A stretch of DNA of 64,000 bases, from positions 4,113,590-4,177,589 of the forward strand of contig OX465111.1 of assembly GCA_949987565.1 (NCBI GenBank), written 5' to 3'. The position numbers were made by a program, and so were the translations under genes. This document shows positions 38,201 through 50,200 of the stretch, piece by piece (position 1 is the stretch's first letter; each line of letters opens with the position of its first letter). The stretch is from Luidia sarsii. Its lineage: Eukaryota > Echinodermata > Asteroidea > Paxillosida > Luidiidae. The notes under the pieces are model-generated. The model made no database searches. It was given only the letters and a program-made list of their open reading frames with translations, and was not told the DNA's origin.

Positions 38201-41200
38201 AGACAAGGAGTGGGGAGAGGAGTAAACAGAAAAAAAGAAAGATTACAAAGGTGTTGCAAACGGTTTACTGATTCCTAAGCAAATGTAATGGGGCCTGAAA
38301 GGGCAAACTGAGAAAGTCCTGCTTGGATCTTCTCAAAGGTTGTGCTTGTGGATCAGGGGGGGTTGAACTCACTTGGAACCATCAGGTCCACACTGTTGGA
38401 CTTGACTCCCACGTCGTTCTCACCGACACACATGTAACGGCCACTGTCGTAGGCCTGCACGCTGCGGATCAGCAACGAGCCGTCCCCTAGCTGCCGGTAC
38501 TTGCCGCGGTTGATCGACACTGGATGGTTGTTCCTGAACCAGCGGATGCGTGGCTTGGGGTTGCCCGTCATCTTGCAGGGGATGAGCACGTCGCCGTAGG
38601 CCACTGAGGTCACGCTTTTGGGTGACTCGGGATCGGTCACCGGCGGGGCTGTCCACGACCAATGAGAGAGAGAAAGAATCAGCGACGTCTGGGAAAAATG
38701 TCAGACTAATTGAGTACACTGGAGACGGGACATATCTTAGACAAGGAGAAAGCTCACAATGTCACAGAAGGGACATACATGTACATGTATTAAGGTACAT
38801 TTCAATAGGCATTTCATATTCATTTTTGAGACATTATTTTAGTAGAGGCACATATGTGACCTGGCACAGCGACATGAGGAATATCCCACCAAAACACTTT
38901 TCGAGTAAACAACGCCTGAAGTCAAAGTATCTTCTCAATTCGATAAAAAAAATTGGTTTTTTGTATTTTCGGAAAGTTAATGTATTAGAGAATATTATGT
39001 GCAAAGGATTTTTCCGAAATCCGTCTTTAAACGTTGAAAAATGAGGATTTCGGGGGAGTGTTTGTATACTGTTTTCATGAAAATATAAAGTTCCTGCCTT
39101 TTTGAATGGCCGCTTTCGAGGATTTAGAATGGTGCTGCTATATTGTGTCTGGTGCCAAATGAATGAGCAAAGTCCCCTTGTACTATTTACAACAAAGTTC
39201 ACAGGGAAATAATTTTGATATCATTTGAAAGCTAATGGTATACTCTTTCACATCATTAGAAAATCTCAAAATCTCAAAAGTGGGGGTTATTCCTCATTAT
39301 GCTGTCCTGGGTCACATATTACTGGAGAAACATACATGTATCATATTGAAACATATCTGTGGGGACATTTAAGTAGAGGGGCATATCATTGTCGAGGCAT
39401 GTATCAATTTTAGAAGAGGGTCATATAACATCATTGGAGGTACATATCATATTGGAGGGTGACACATATCAATATCTGTGGATTCTGAGGCAGCCATTGA
39501 TTTATCCTATCCTTGGCAGTCAGTCAATCAAGGGCCTCTAGCACTCACTCTGCACAATGAAAGTCATAGAGATGGAGGCCACGCCGGCTTCATTGGTGGC
39601 GATGCAGCGGTACCGGCCGGCATCCTCAGCGTCCACACTGCTCAGTCGCAGCGAGCCGGCAAAGCCCAGCTCCATGTTCGGGTCAGCCTCGGGGTCGATG
39701 GACTGGCCGTCCTTCTCCCAGGTCACCGTGGGCTCGGGCACGCCGGCCGACTCACAGGGCAGGACGACAGAGGAACCCTCCATGCGGGTCAGAGAGGTCT
39801 GGACCTGAGAGATGGTGGGGGCCACTGGTTTGCGACAGAGATAAGAGCAGAAGAGAGAAAATTGTCAAGTTATACAAATACTTCCCTTCATACAACATGT
39901 AGACTCATATAACCCACTAATCCAAACACAATTCACAAGATACTGTTTTATAGCTTCTTCAGAGTGAGCAAACGTTGGGGCAAAGAGGTGTTCATGAAAG
40001 ACGTTGTACCATCAGGAAATATGCAAAATATTATGCCTTTGAGAAAGGTCCTGTTAGGGTCAAATCAGGCCCTCTAAATTTGTGAAAATCGAGACCTCTT
40101 CGGAGAAGAGGCTTTTGGTGAAGATGGAACTACAGGCAGATGAGAGACAGAGGAACTACAGAGAGGAACTACAGGCAGATGAGAGACAGAGGAACTACAT
40201 AGAGGAACTACAGGTAGATGAGAGACAGAGGAACTACATAGAGGAACTACAGGCAGATGAGAGACAGTGGAACTACAGATAGGAACTACATAGAGGAACT
40301 ACAGGCAGATGAGAGACAGAGGAAATACAGGAGGTAGATGAAAGACAGCGGAACTACATAGAGGAACTACAGGTAGACGAGAGACAGAGGAACTACAGAT
40401 AGGAACTACATAGAGGAACTACAGGCAGATGAGAGACAGAGGAAATACAGGGAGGAACTACAGGCAGATGAGAGACAGACGAAATACAGAGAGGAACCAC
40501 AGGTAGATGAGAGACAGAGGAACTACATAGAGGAACTACAGGCAGATGAGAGACAGAGGAACTACAAGGAGGAACTACAGGCAGATGAGAAACAGAGGAA
40601 CTACAGAGAGGAACCACAGGTAGATGAGAGACAGAGGAACTACATAGAGGAACTACAGGCAGATGAGAGACAGAGGAACTACAAGGAGGAACTACAGGCA
40701 GATGGGAGACAGAGGAACTACAGGGAGGAACTACATGTACATAGAGGAACTACAGGCAGATGCGTGAAGGATTGGGGGTGGGAGAGCAGTTCCACCTACC
40801 GATGACTCGCATGTCCACCATGCGGGAGTCATTGCCGGCCACACTCTTGGCCATGCAGACGTAGCGGCCCTGGTCCCAGACGAAGACAGTGGGGATCTCC
40901 AGCGTGCCGTCCGGGTGGATGGTGTAGCGGAGACTCTGGCCAGAGACTGGCCGGTCCTCAAAGCGCCATGCGATGCGAGGACTAGGGTGGCCAGAAGACC
41001 GGCAGGGGATCAGGATTGACTCGCCGGCACTGACTACTAGCTCCTCATAGCGAGGACTGCTTATTAGCGGCAGGACTGTAAGTAGGTGTCAAAAAAATGG
41101 TTAAATTATTATTTTATCTGGCATCTCTGGGTTCAGACATATTGTTGGAGTTTCCATATAGTGGCAAAACCATCCAATGTGTATCAAAATTAATGCTTTT

Positions 41201-44200
41201 AGTTTTGTCTAACTACTGTAATTAGCACATTATAAAATGTTCAAATTCATAAACTTTGCAGAACATTTGACACCAAATATCTTCTAGTAATGTAAAAAGA
41301 AAGGAAATGGTCAGAACAAGTATTTTTGCATGTTGCTAGTTTGTGAAAACGCCAATGCTATATACAGCTGGTAAAACATTGGCATTCTTTTGACAGTAAT
41401 ATGAAATTAAGGATCTAGGGAAACTTCAATGGGGGTGAAATATAGTAGCAGATAATGTGGGTGGAGATTAAAATTGCTGGGGTGAGGTGTGGCCAAGTGG
41501 CATGGGGGTAGCCTACTGTAATGGGTTAATGACAAGGGCCTAGGTTTGGGAGGGGGACTGCAGAGCTGAAATTGTGGTGTAGGGTTGGGACGTCTGGGTT
41601 GTAAATGGGTACTACTGGGGTAGGATGGGGCGTACTGGGTTGGGAATAATGACAATTAGATTTGTGATGGGGATTAATAGTTTTTAGGTGGGACCTAGTT
41701 TTTAGGTGAGAAAGTAGGCACTACTTGGTAGAGAAGGGGTACAGTTTGGGTGGAGGGTAGATTTCTGAGTAGGGGAAGGGTACTACTACGATAAATTGGG
41801 GATCTCTGGGGTGGGGATGGGTTGTATATGTACTGGAATGGGAATGGGGATTCTTTTTTTTACGGGGAAGGAATGGACCAGTGAAGATGACTTGGTATAG
41901 TGAGGAGTTTATCAGGTCCATTACCGTGGACATTGACTTCAAAATGCTTGCTGGTCTCTCCCATGTTGTTGGTGGCCACACACTGATACATCCCAGCATC
42001 TGACTCACGGATGGTTGGGATGCTGAGACGAGCTCCACTGAAGTCAACCTATGATTAAACAAAATACCATGAAAAATGAAAAACACAAAAGCAATGACAT
42101 CACATACATGTATAAGTACTTCAATATTGTCTCCATATTTTGGCTTTAAATATGCATCCTCTGTCGCTGACTATCATAGCAGATGACTTGGGGATGCTAT
42201 TCATGGTCTTGATGATGTCTAATATACCTTTGAAAGGTGTAAAATATAAGCTTGTGGTATCTAAGACAAAGGATTATTTGTTTGACTTAAATTTAAAAAG
42301 CTGCAAATATAAGGTTCCCTACTTTGGTAAAAGAAATGTACTTGGTAGACCTAGTTTTCCTTCTTTGATTTCTCTCCTCCTTTTTCTCAATTGTAGCACT
42401 TCTCTTTCGAGAAGGAGTGCGGCTCTGAAAGGAGCCGGTAACTCAACATTTTGGGTAGTGGGTACTCTGCCCGTGGTCAGGAGTGTCCCCCTCTTGAAAG
42501 AGAAGTGCTGCATGGTGTCACTGCAAACCTTCCACTTGGTATTTCCACCATTCAACCTTCAAGTCTTACATAGCATCTACATGTGTGTCCTTCCTACCTG
42601 AAGGCCCATGTCACCACGGCTGGTCAGTAGCCGGCCATCCCTGTACCACTGGATGGAGGCCTCTGGTACAGAAAGCGTCACATTGCAGTTCAAGTACACG
42701 TTCTCACCCTGGCTGACTGACAACACCTTGGGCATGAAGACTGTGTTCTCCCCATCGATGTGCGGCCTCACTGTAATTCACCAAAATTATAAATGTTGCC
42801 ATGACAAATGCCGTGAAATTGGTATCTGCACCTTCAAAGTCTCATGAACGGGTTTATCTTGGAAGAGTCAAGGTAAAGATTAACCTACACCTGTAAGTGA
42901 GGCTGAACAGGTTGATGTAAATGTAATTAAGGTCAATCCCCTCTGGGCAACTCACTCTGGGTATCAAGGGAGACGCCCTGGGTGGCGTTGCCACTCTCAC
43001 TCATGGCCCAGCACTCGTAGAGCCCGTCGTCATTGGGCTGCAGGTTGGAGATGAGCAGGGTGCCATTGGGAAGGATGGTGTAGCCGTTCTCGTACTGCCG
43101 GATCAGCAGGCCATCCTTGTACCAGCTGATCTCGGGCAGCGGCGTGCCATAGGCCTTGCAGTCTATCTTGATGGCACTGTTGATGCGACGCTCCAGCCGA
43201 TTTGGCTGGTCTGGGATGATGACTGGGGGGACTGAGAAGGGAGGAGGGGGGGGAAAGGAAATGAAAAAATTGCCCACAAATTATCTACAGTAGTGCTTAA
43301 AAGTAAGTACCCATAAACGAACGAGCGAGTACGAGGGGATACGAGGGGATACGAGCGCTGTCGAGGGCCTCGTAAACGCTCGAGCGCACTCGAATAAACT
43401 CGCCAGCGCTCGCAGGCGCTCGTAAACCCTCGCTCGATAAGCCCTCGCTCGAACTCGCTCGAAAGCAGCCTGCGAGCGCTTGCGAGTATTCACTGACCCG
43501 CGACCGGCCAGTTGGGCTCGCCGTGAACAAAGATTGAGCGGACCAACTACAGATGCACGACCAACTACGGACCAACTCAAACGGAGCGCCGATATTGCCC
43601 CCTCGTTTATGTGACGTTTGCGTTGGTAGTTTCATTGTAGGCCTACTTGTTGACTTGATTATTTACGTTGGGTTTATGTGATCGTTCTGAACGCTAATTT
43701 ACTGGTACTGATGTTTTGCACGTTATTTATACAATTATTTAATTAAATGCCTCTGATGAGTCGATGGCGATTATTCATACTCATAGTGGGTTGTTCAGCG
43801 ACGTCGAATTTGTTCGGACGAGCTCGCATGTGGAATTTCTCAACATTATACTGAAACAATTTTTACAAAACTCGATCTCCAACATAGTATTATTACCTTA
43901 CATAATTTTTGTTGAATATCTTATCTCTGGTTTGTGAAAGTTTCAATCCAATACAATCAAGTTACGGAGTAAGAAAAAACCGGAAAGGTCACGAATTTAT
44001 GGGTCTCCACTCCGTTCCCGAGGGCGAACGGCCCGGTAAAAATACCATGTCGAGCTAGCTCCGCAAGGCTCCCTATGCAGAAGCGGCCGCACGTGTTGCA
44101 AAGACCGTACCATTGTGAAAATACAGGGTAGGAAGGGGAGTTAATGGCCTACACTTTGAGGGGGGAAAAATATCGGCCGAAAACCCCGACAAAGGGAACC

Positions 44201-47200
44201 TTTTAGTGGCATATTGTACGCCATCTGTCTTGTATTTCTTGTTCGTTTAGGTTTTGATATTGAAAAGTGACATTTTATCCTTCGATTTATGTGATTGTTT
44301 GAACGGAAGTTGTGCGTACACCTCTTTGAAAATGGTGTGTTCCAAGCTGACTCCTGCAGACTTTGACATCCGGGAAATTTACGCCGAAGCTTTGTCAAGT
44401 TCCCAGTACTATTGTGCGCTTAACGGATACACCCTGTATCAGGGAACTGACTGCGTTGTTTTTTTATACGCTTTGACATGACAAGCGGTTGATAATCGCC
44501 CGCAAAATATCGACAGCTAACAGGAAAGCCTTGGCACCCACCTACTGTACATAGGCAAGAACTCCCAAATCAGTGGGTCAAATGTTGGCCGAGTCGTCCA
44601 CATTTTAGATTACCGCCCCTATAGGAAGTTGTCATAATACAGTGCGTGTAGGACATGGCCCATTCGGCCTGACCATCACGCCTCTGATTATGATGTCCGA
44701 AAGAAAATGATTAAACCCGAGAATATTATTAAGTCATAGGCCTAAATAATTTCACATGCATTAGAAATCAAGTAATATCCTGATATTTTTTAAAAGTTGG
44801 CCTTTATATTCGGAAAACAAAAGACTTAATAATGTATATATTCACAGAGAAAACTAATTCCCTGTAATGTAGGCACATTCCTACTTCCAGACACCCTAAA
44901 AAAAGCAAAATAAAAATCCTCACGAAATTAATCCGAAAAAAGGAAATGTACCTTACCAAAAATATTCAACGCTAGGCATGTATTCCTTGGGAATTATCTA
45001 CACATGTCCTTTGAAAAGGCCCTCATAAGTAAGACTGTCAGCTTAGCCCCCTCCTCCATTCATAAAAAAATAATACCCATAAGGCAAGGCCAACAACCAG
45101 CATGAAAGTAAGTCCACCTCCATCCCCAAAGAAAGGAATATATCACTCACAAGATCTCGACCACGCAGCTAAATGCCTGGCACTATACGACACGATTAGC
45201 AGGTCTGGAGCAGGGAACGCTTCGGTGCTATAAGGGGCCTTTTTTCTTTGATGAAAGCCGTCTTGCTGGGTTTACGGTTTAGTTCAGGAAAAAGTCGATA
45301 ACCAACAACTGATACTTCAGTGCAAAGCCTTGGAATATATAATAGGACATGAATGCGGTCTCAAAGGGAGGATTGAGTGTATTTAAATGAAAGGAAAGTA
45401 TATCATTCATTTTATCGCCAACTTTTCAACGGGTCACTGAAAATAATTCCGAGAGCCGGACGTCAGGGCTGAACCACAAATTTTTACTAGCACGCGGAAA
45501 ATAACCGAAAATAAATGCATGAATTGAGTTACCAAAGTGATCCATGCACGGTCAATGGGTCGCGGCCTATAGTGCAAGCTAAATCTTAACAAAAGACCTG
45601 GACTGGGGACCTCCACGCACGCACTCCTTGCAAAATAGAAATCCTGACGAAATATATCCGAAAAAGGAAATGTACCTTACCCAAAAAATATTCAACGCCA
45701 GGCATATATTCCTAGGGAATTATCTATACGTGTCCTTTAAATAAGCCCGCATAAGTAAGACATTCAGCATAGCCCCCTCCTCCATTCTTAAAAAATACCC
45801 ATAAGTCCATAACGGCATAAGGCCAACAACCAGCATGGAAATAAGTCCACCTCCATCCCCAAAGAAAGAAATATATAATCACTCCCAAGACCAGGCAGCT
45901 AAATGCCTGGCACTATACGACACGATTAGCAGGTCTGGAGCAGGGAACGCTTCGGTGCGGTACCGGGCCTTTTTTCTTTGATTAAAGCCGTCTTGCTGGG
46001 TTTACGGTTTAGTTCAGGAAAAAGTCGATAACCAACAACTGATACTTCAGCGCAAAGCCTTGGAAGATATAATAGGACATGAATGCGGTCTCAAAGGGAG
46101 GATTGAGTGTATTTAAATGAAAGGAAAGTATATCATTCATTTTATCGGCAACTTTTCAACGGGTCACGGAAAATAATTCCGAGAGCCGGACGTCAGGGCT
46201 GAACCACATTTTACTAGCACACGGAAAATAACCGAAAATAAGTCCAAGAACTGAGTTACCACAAGTGATCCATGCACGGTCGATGTACGTATGGGTCGCG
46301 GCCTTTAGTGCAAACTAAACCCTTAACAAAAGACCTGGACTTGGGACCTCCACGCACGCACTTCTTGCCAAATAGAAATCCTTACCAAAAAACATTCATT
46401 CGACGCCAAATCAGAGTTATTTGCAGAAAATTGAAAATGGTTTTCATTTTCAAATTTGTCTTGCTTTCCATGAAAAAGTTAATCGAATTTTGCGATGCAA
46501 ATCCAGCTTTTTCACGTACACATGGAAGCCGGCTAAAAAGAAATAGGGAAACTTGTTTTATATCGACCGAGACCTACATGAAACTACCAAAAATTGCTAC
46601 TTAAAAAGTCTCCCAGGAAAGCAATTTACAGCCCTATAGTGCAAGCTAAAACCTTAACAAAAGACCTGGACCGGGGGCGTCCACGCACGCACTCCTTGCC
46701 GGTGTTCTTTAAAAGCCTTTGCGGTCGCCGGTCCCACTGAGGAGCGGGCGCTCGCACAGTCGACTGCCCAGCGGATTCGCAAACGGGCGCCTTCTCAACA
46801 ATGCGAGTGAGGTCAATGGATACGCCTGGATAGCCCTCGCAAACGCTCGTTGTTGATGAGCCGCCCTCCACTCTTCGAGTGTTTACGAGGCCGCTCGATA
46901 TCCCTCGCTAATCCTCGACATCACTCGAAACCGCTCGCTACCGCTCGTGGTTTTGTCGAGCGCTAGCGAGTGTTAACGAGTTTGCTCGAGTGCTTACGAG
47001 CGAGTGCGAGTACGAGGGATACTTACTTTTAAGCATAGGTGTACATGTATGTACAGGAGATACCTTACCAAACTTTGAAAGGGGAATGAAGGTTAATCTG
47101 AACATCTGACCTCATTTAACTATAGTAATACCAGACACAATCTTATCCAGACCCGACATCAGTCATGCTCCAAGAATCTCTCATTGGCTTAAAATTAATT

Positions 47201-50200
47201 CAATCTAGCCTGACATTATCTACCATAGATTCAGTTCATTGCAGAGTAAGAGAGACCTCAAGTATCTGATTGCACTTCAACACTTGATCTCCATCATCCC
47301 GCTGAAAAAAAACCCTCATCCGGTGGTGCCTGAACTCACCCAGAACTTTCACTTTGATCTCGCGGGAGTCAGATCCAGCGTCATTCTGGACCAGGCAGAG
47401 GTAGGTACCAGCGTCTGTCTCCAAGATGTCGTCGATGGCCAGGGAGCCTGAGGGCAGCTGGGCCAGCCGGGGGTTCTGGTCAAAGTCCAAGAGCCGGCCC
47501 GACTTCTCCCAGGTGTGAACGGGGATGGGGATGCCAAGGGCTTCGCAGGGCAGTGTGATGGATTCACCAGGGAAGGTCTTGATGACCGAGGGGCCATTGC
47601 CAATGCGAGGGGCAACTAAGATTTCCAAAAATAAATAAAAAAAATAGAGTGCAAGTCTTAAACTTAGCTTAAAGCCCCTACACAACATTGGTAAGATCGA
47701 AAAACAGAAATGTTCACAGATTTACATGAAACTTATACAGTTTAAAGATGGTTATAGTAGAAACCTCTCACTGATATTATAACGAGTGAGATAAATCTGA
47801 CTGAATACTAATCCCGAGCCTAAACCTTCAATTTGAGAGAGAGAGAGAGAGGGGGGAGAGACACACAGATAGGAGAGAGACAGAGATAGAGAAGACAGAG
47901 AGACAAAGTGAGGAAAAAGAAAAGAGAGAGGGGAGAGAGAGACAGAGACAGTTGTGAGACAGGGTGGAGAGAGAAAGGGAGAGTCCGAAGTCAGACCACC
48001 TACCCATGACATGAACGGTCATAGTCCGGGTCACGTTGCCGGCTGGATTGGTGGCTACACACTCATACACGCCAGAGTGGGTCACCTTAGCCTGAGCAAT
48101 GTCCAGCGAGTACTCCTGCTGGACAAAGACCTGGTCGTCGGGGGAGAGCTCCTCACCGTCCTTCTTCCAGACAATGGTGGGGGGAGGGTAGCTGTCAATA
48201 ATACAGGGAAGGGAGACACGCTGGTCCAAGTAGACATCGTACATCTCTGGGCCAATGGTCACATCATAGGGTGGCACTGCAAATAGACAGGTCGTCAACT
48301 TAAGACAAAATATTGCATTGGTCTTCATTTAATTCACACAAAAATTGTTTTACAATGACATGCAGACGTTTGTTTTTAATATCTGAATGAACAAAAAATA
48401 AGCTGATCTGAAGAATTTGCTTCATTTTATTACTGCTCTCCCTAGATCATTTGCCCTTGTCTATCTGGTTTTGACAAAGGTCCTGCTGGGATCAATACAT
48501 CCTGCCCTACAAAGCCTTGAAGTTACAAAACAGGACAAATTTGTTTGGTCAATAGAAAATCATCTGGTCCAACCCCAAGTTGTCAAGTTTTCTTTTCTGA
48601 GTATACCGTAGATGGTCAGTCGGATGTCCTTGTAGCTGACTCCGGCACTATTGCGTGCCACACAAGTGTAGACGGCATCGTCATCCCGCACAGTGGAGGC
48701 AATGCGGAGGGAGCCCTCTTGGGTCTGGTAGTAGCGAATGTCCTGCAGGTCCTCGCCATTCTTCAGCCAGGTGATCTCCGGCTGTGGGGTGCCGATGGCC
48801 GGACACAGGAGGGTGACCGGAAAGCGGATCTTGACAGTGTACTCCCGCGGCGTCTCCAGAATGGTAGGAATAACTGGCCGGAGGAGGAATGTTTGAAAGT
48901 TGAAAGGAGGTCAAGTTTTATTGCTACTTCCAGGTTTATCATCAGACATGGGCTTAAGCTGTCAACCTCCTCGTGGTAAGCCCTGGTAACTGATCCCAGA
49001 CAGCAGCAACAGTAGCGGTCTCATATGCAAAAAGAAATATCATCCACCCGATTTCCTGATATCTATTACAAATTCAGCTTTCAGGACTTAAGGCTTGTGC
49101 TTGACATAATACCTTAGTGCTTTTTTTTTTTAATTTTGTTTGGGGGGGATATTCCACTAATGATAAAATATTCTATATCCACATAGGGTAATACAAATTT
49201 ATATTATACGGTACATTTATATAGCACTTAATGTGTACAATACATCTTGAAGTGATTATTATTTAGAAAAAGATAATAACGGGTAATTCAATGACCAAAT
49301 TGTAATGCACTTGACAATGTGAGATTGTAATGATGACAAGTAAATTTAGTCTTATAACTGAGGGAATAACATTACAGTAATTGACAAATATAGTAAGATA
49401 CAAGAAATGCCATGATGGGAATGTAAGAGTGAAAACAGGTAGTCCAGTACATTTTCAGATATTTGTAAAAAAGAGGTACAGATTCACCCTAATAGGTAAG
49501 AATGAGTATAATTATAAAATAGATATCCTCCTACCTCTGACATCCAGGTCAATGAGTCTGGAGGCGGACCCAGCTGCATTGAAGGCATAGCACTCGTACT
49601 CGCCCTCATCCTCCTCCACCACATCCAGGATGCGCAGGGAGCCCGAGACCAGCCTGGTCAGGCGGGGGTCATTGTCCAGGTCCAGGGGCACACCTTGCAG
49701 GTGCCAGCGCACCTGAGGGGTGGGGATACCGTCCACCTCACAGGACAACTCCACATTGCGACCGGACTCGGAAACAACTGAGGTCAAGCCTGGTGCAATC
49801 GATGGCGGTGCTGTTAAGAAAAAAAGGATAAATAATGAAAACACAAAAACAAATACAAAGTGTAATTGTAAAAAAAGTGAATAAATGAATACTGTAAGAC
49901 AAAAAAACTGTTGTCAAAAGAAAACACAACAAATTACTGAAAATGACATGTACAGTGTAATACTTAAAATGTAGTGGGCCTGACGTTTCGATCCTAGCAG
50001 GACCTTTCTCAAAGGCAGAGGGATACAATGTACTGTAATACCACGGCTGGACAAGGAGTTGAAATCCTGGCCCCTGTTTCAACATACCATCATTCTATCT
50101 GAGCTACACAAATGTATCCAGGCTTTACATGTACATGCGTTGTAGGTAGGGCCTTTCTCCTAGTGACTACAATAAAAGTGGACTTTACTTAAACTTTGGA

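Noticed and set aside
40082..40617. ORFs with repeated [11 protein letters not shown] or [11 protein letters not shown]
   Set aside because: Produced by a 39-bp intronic minisatellite whose period is a multiple of three; no splice-phase support.
40125..40760. CRISPR-like array
   Set aside because: Tandem repeats without unique spacers, in an animal intron.
43281..43635. Arg/Ala/Ser-rich ORFs at the left end of the 3.74-kb element
   Set aside because: Result from CGAG/CTCG-dense subterminal sequence; no transposase motif and different frames are equally open.
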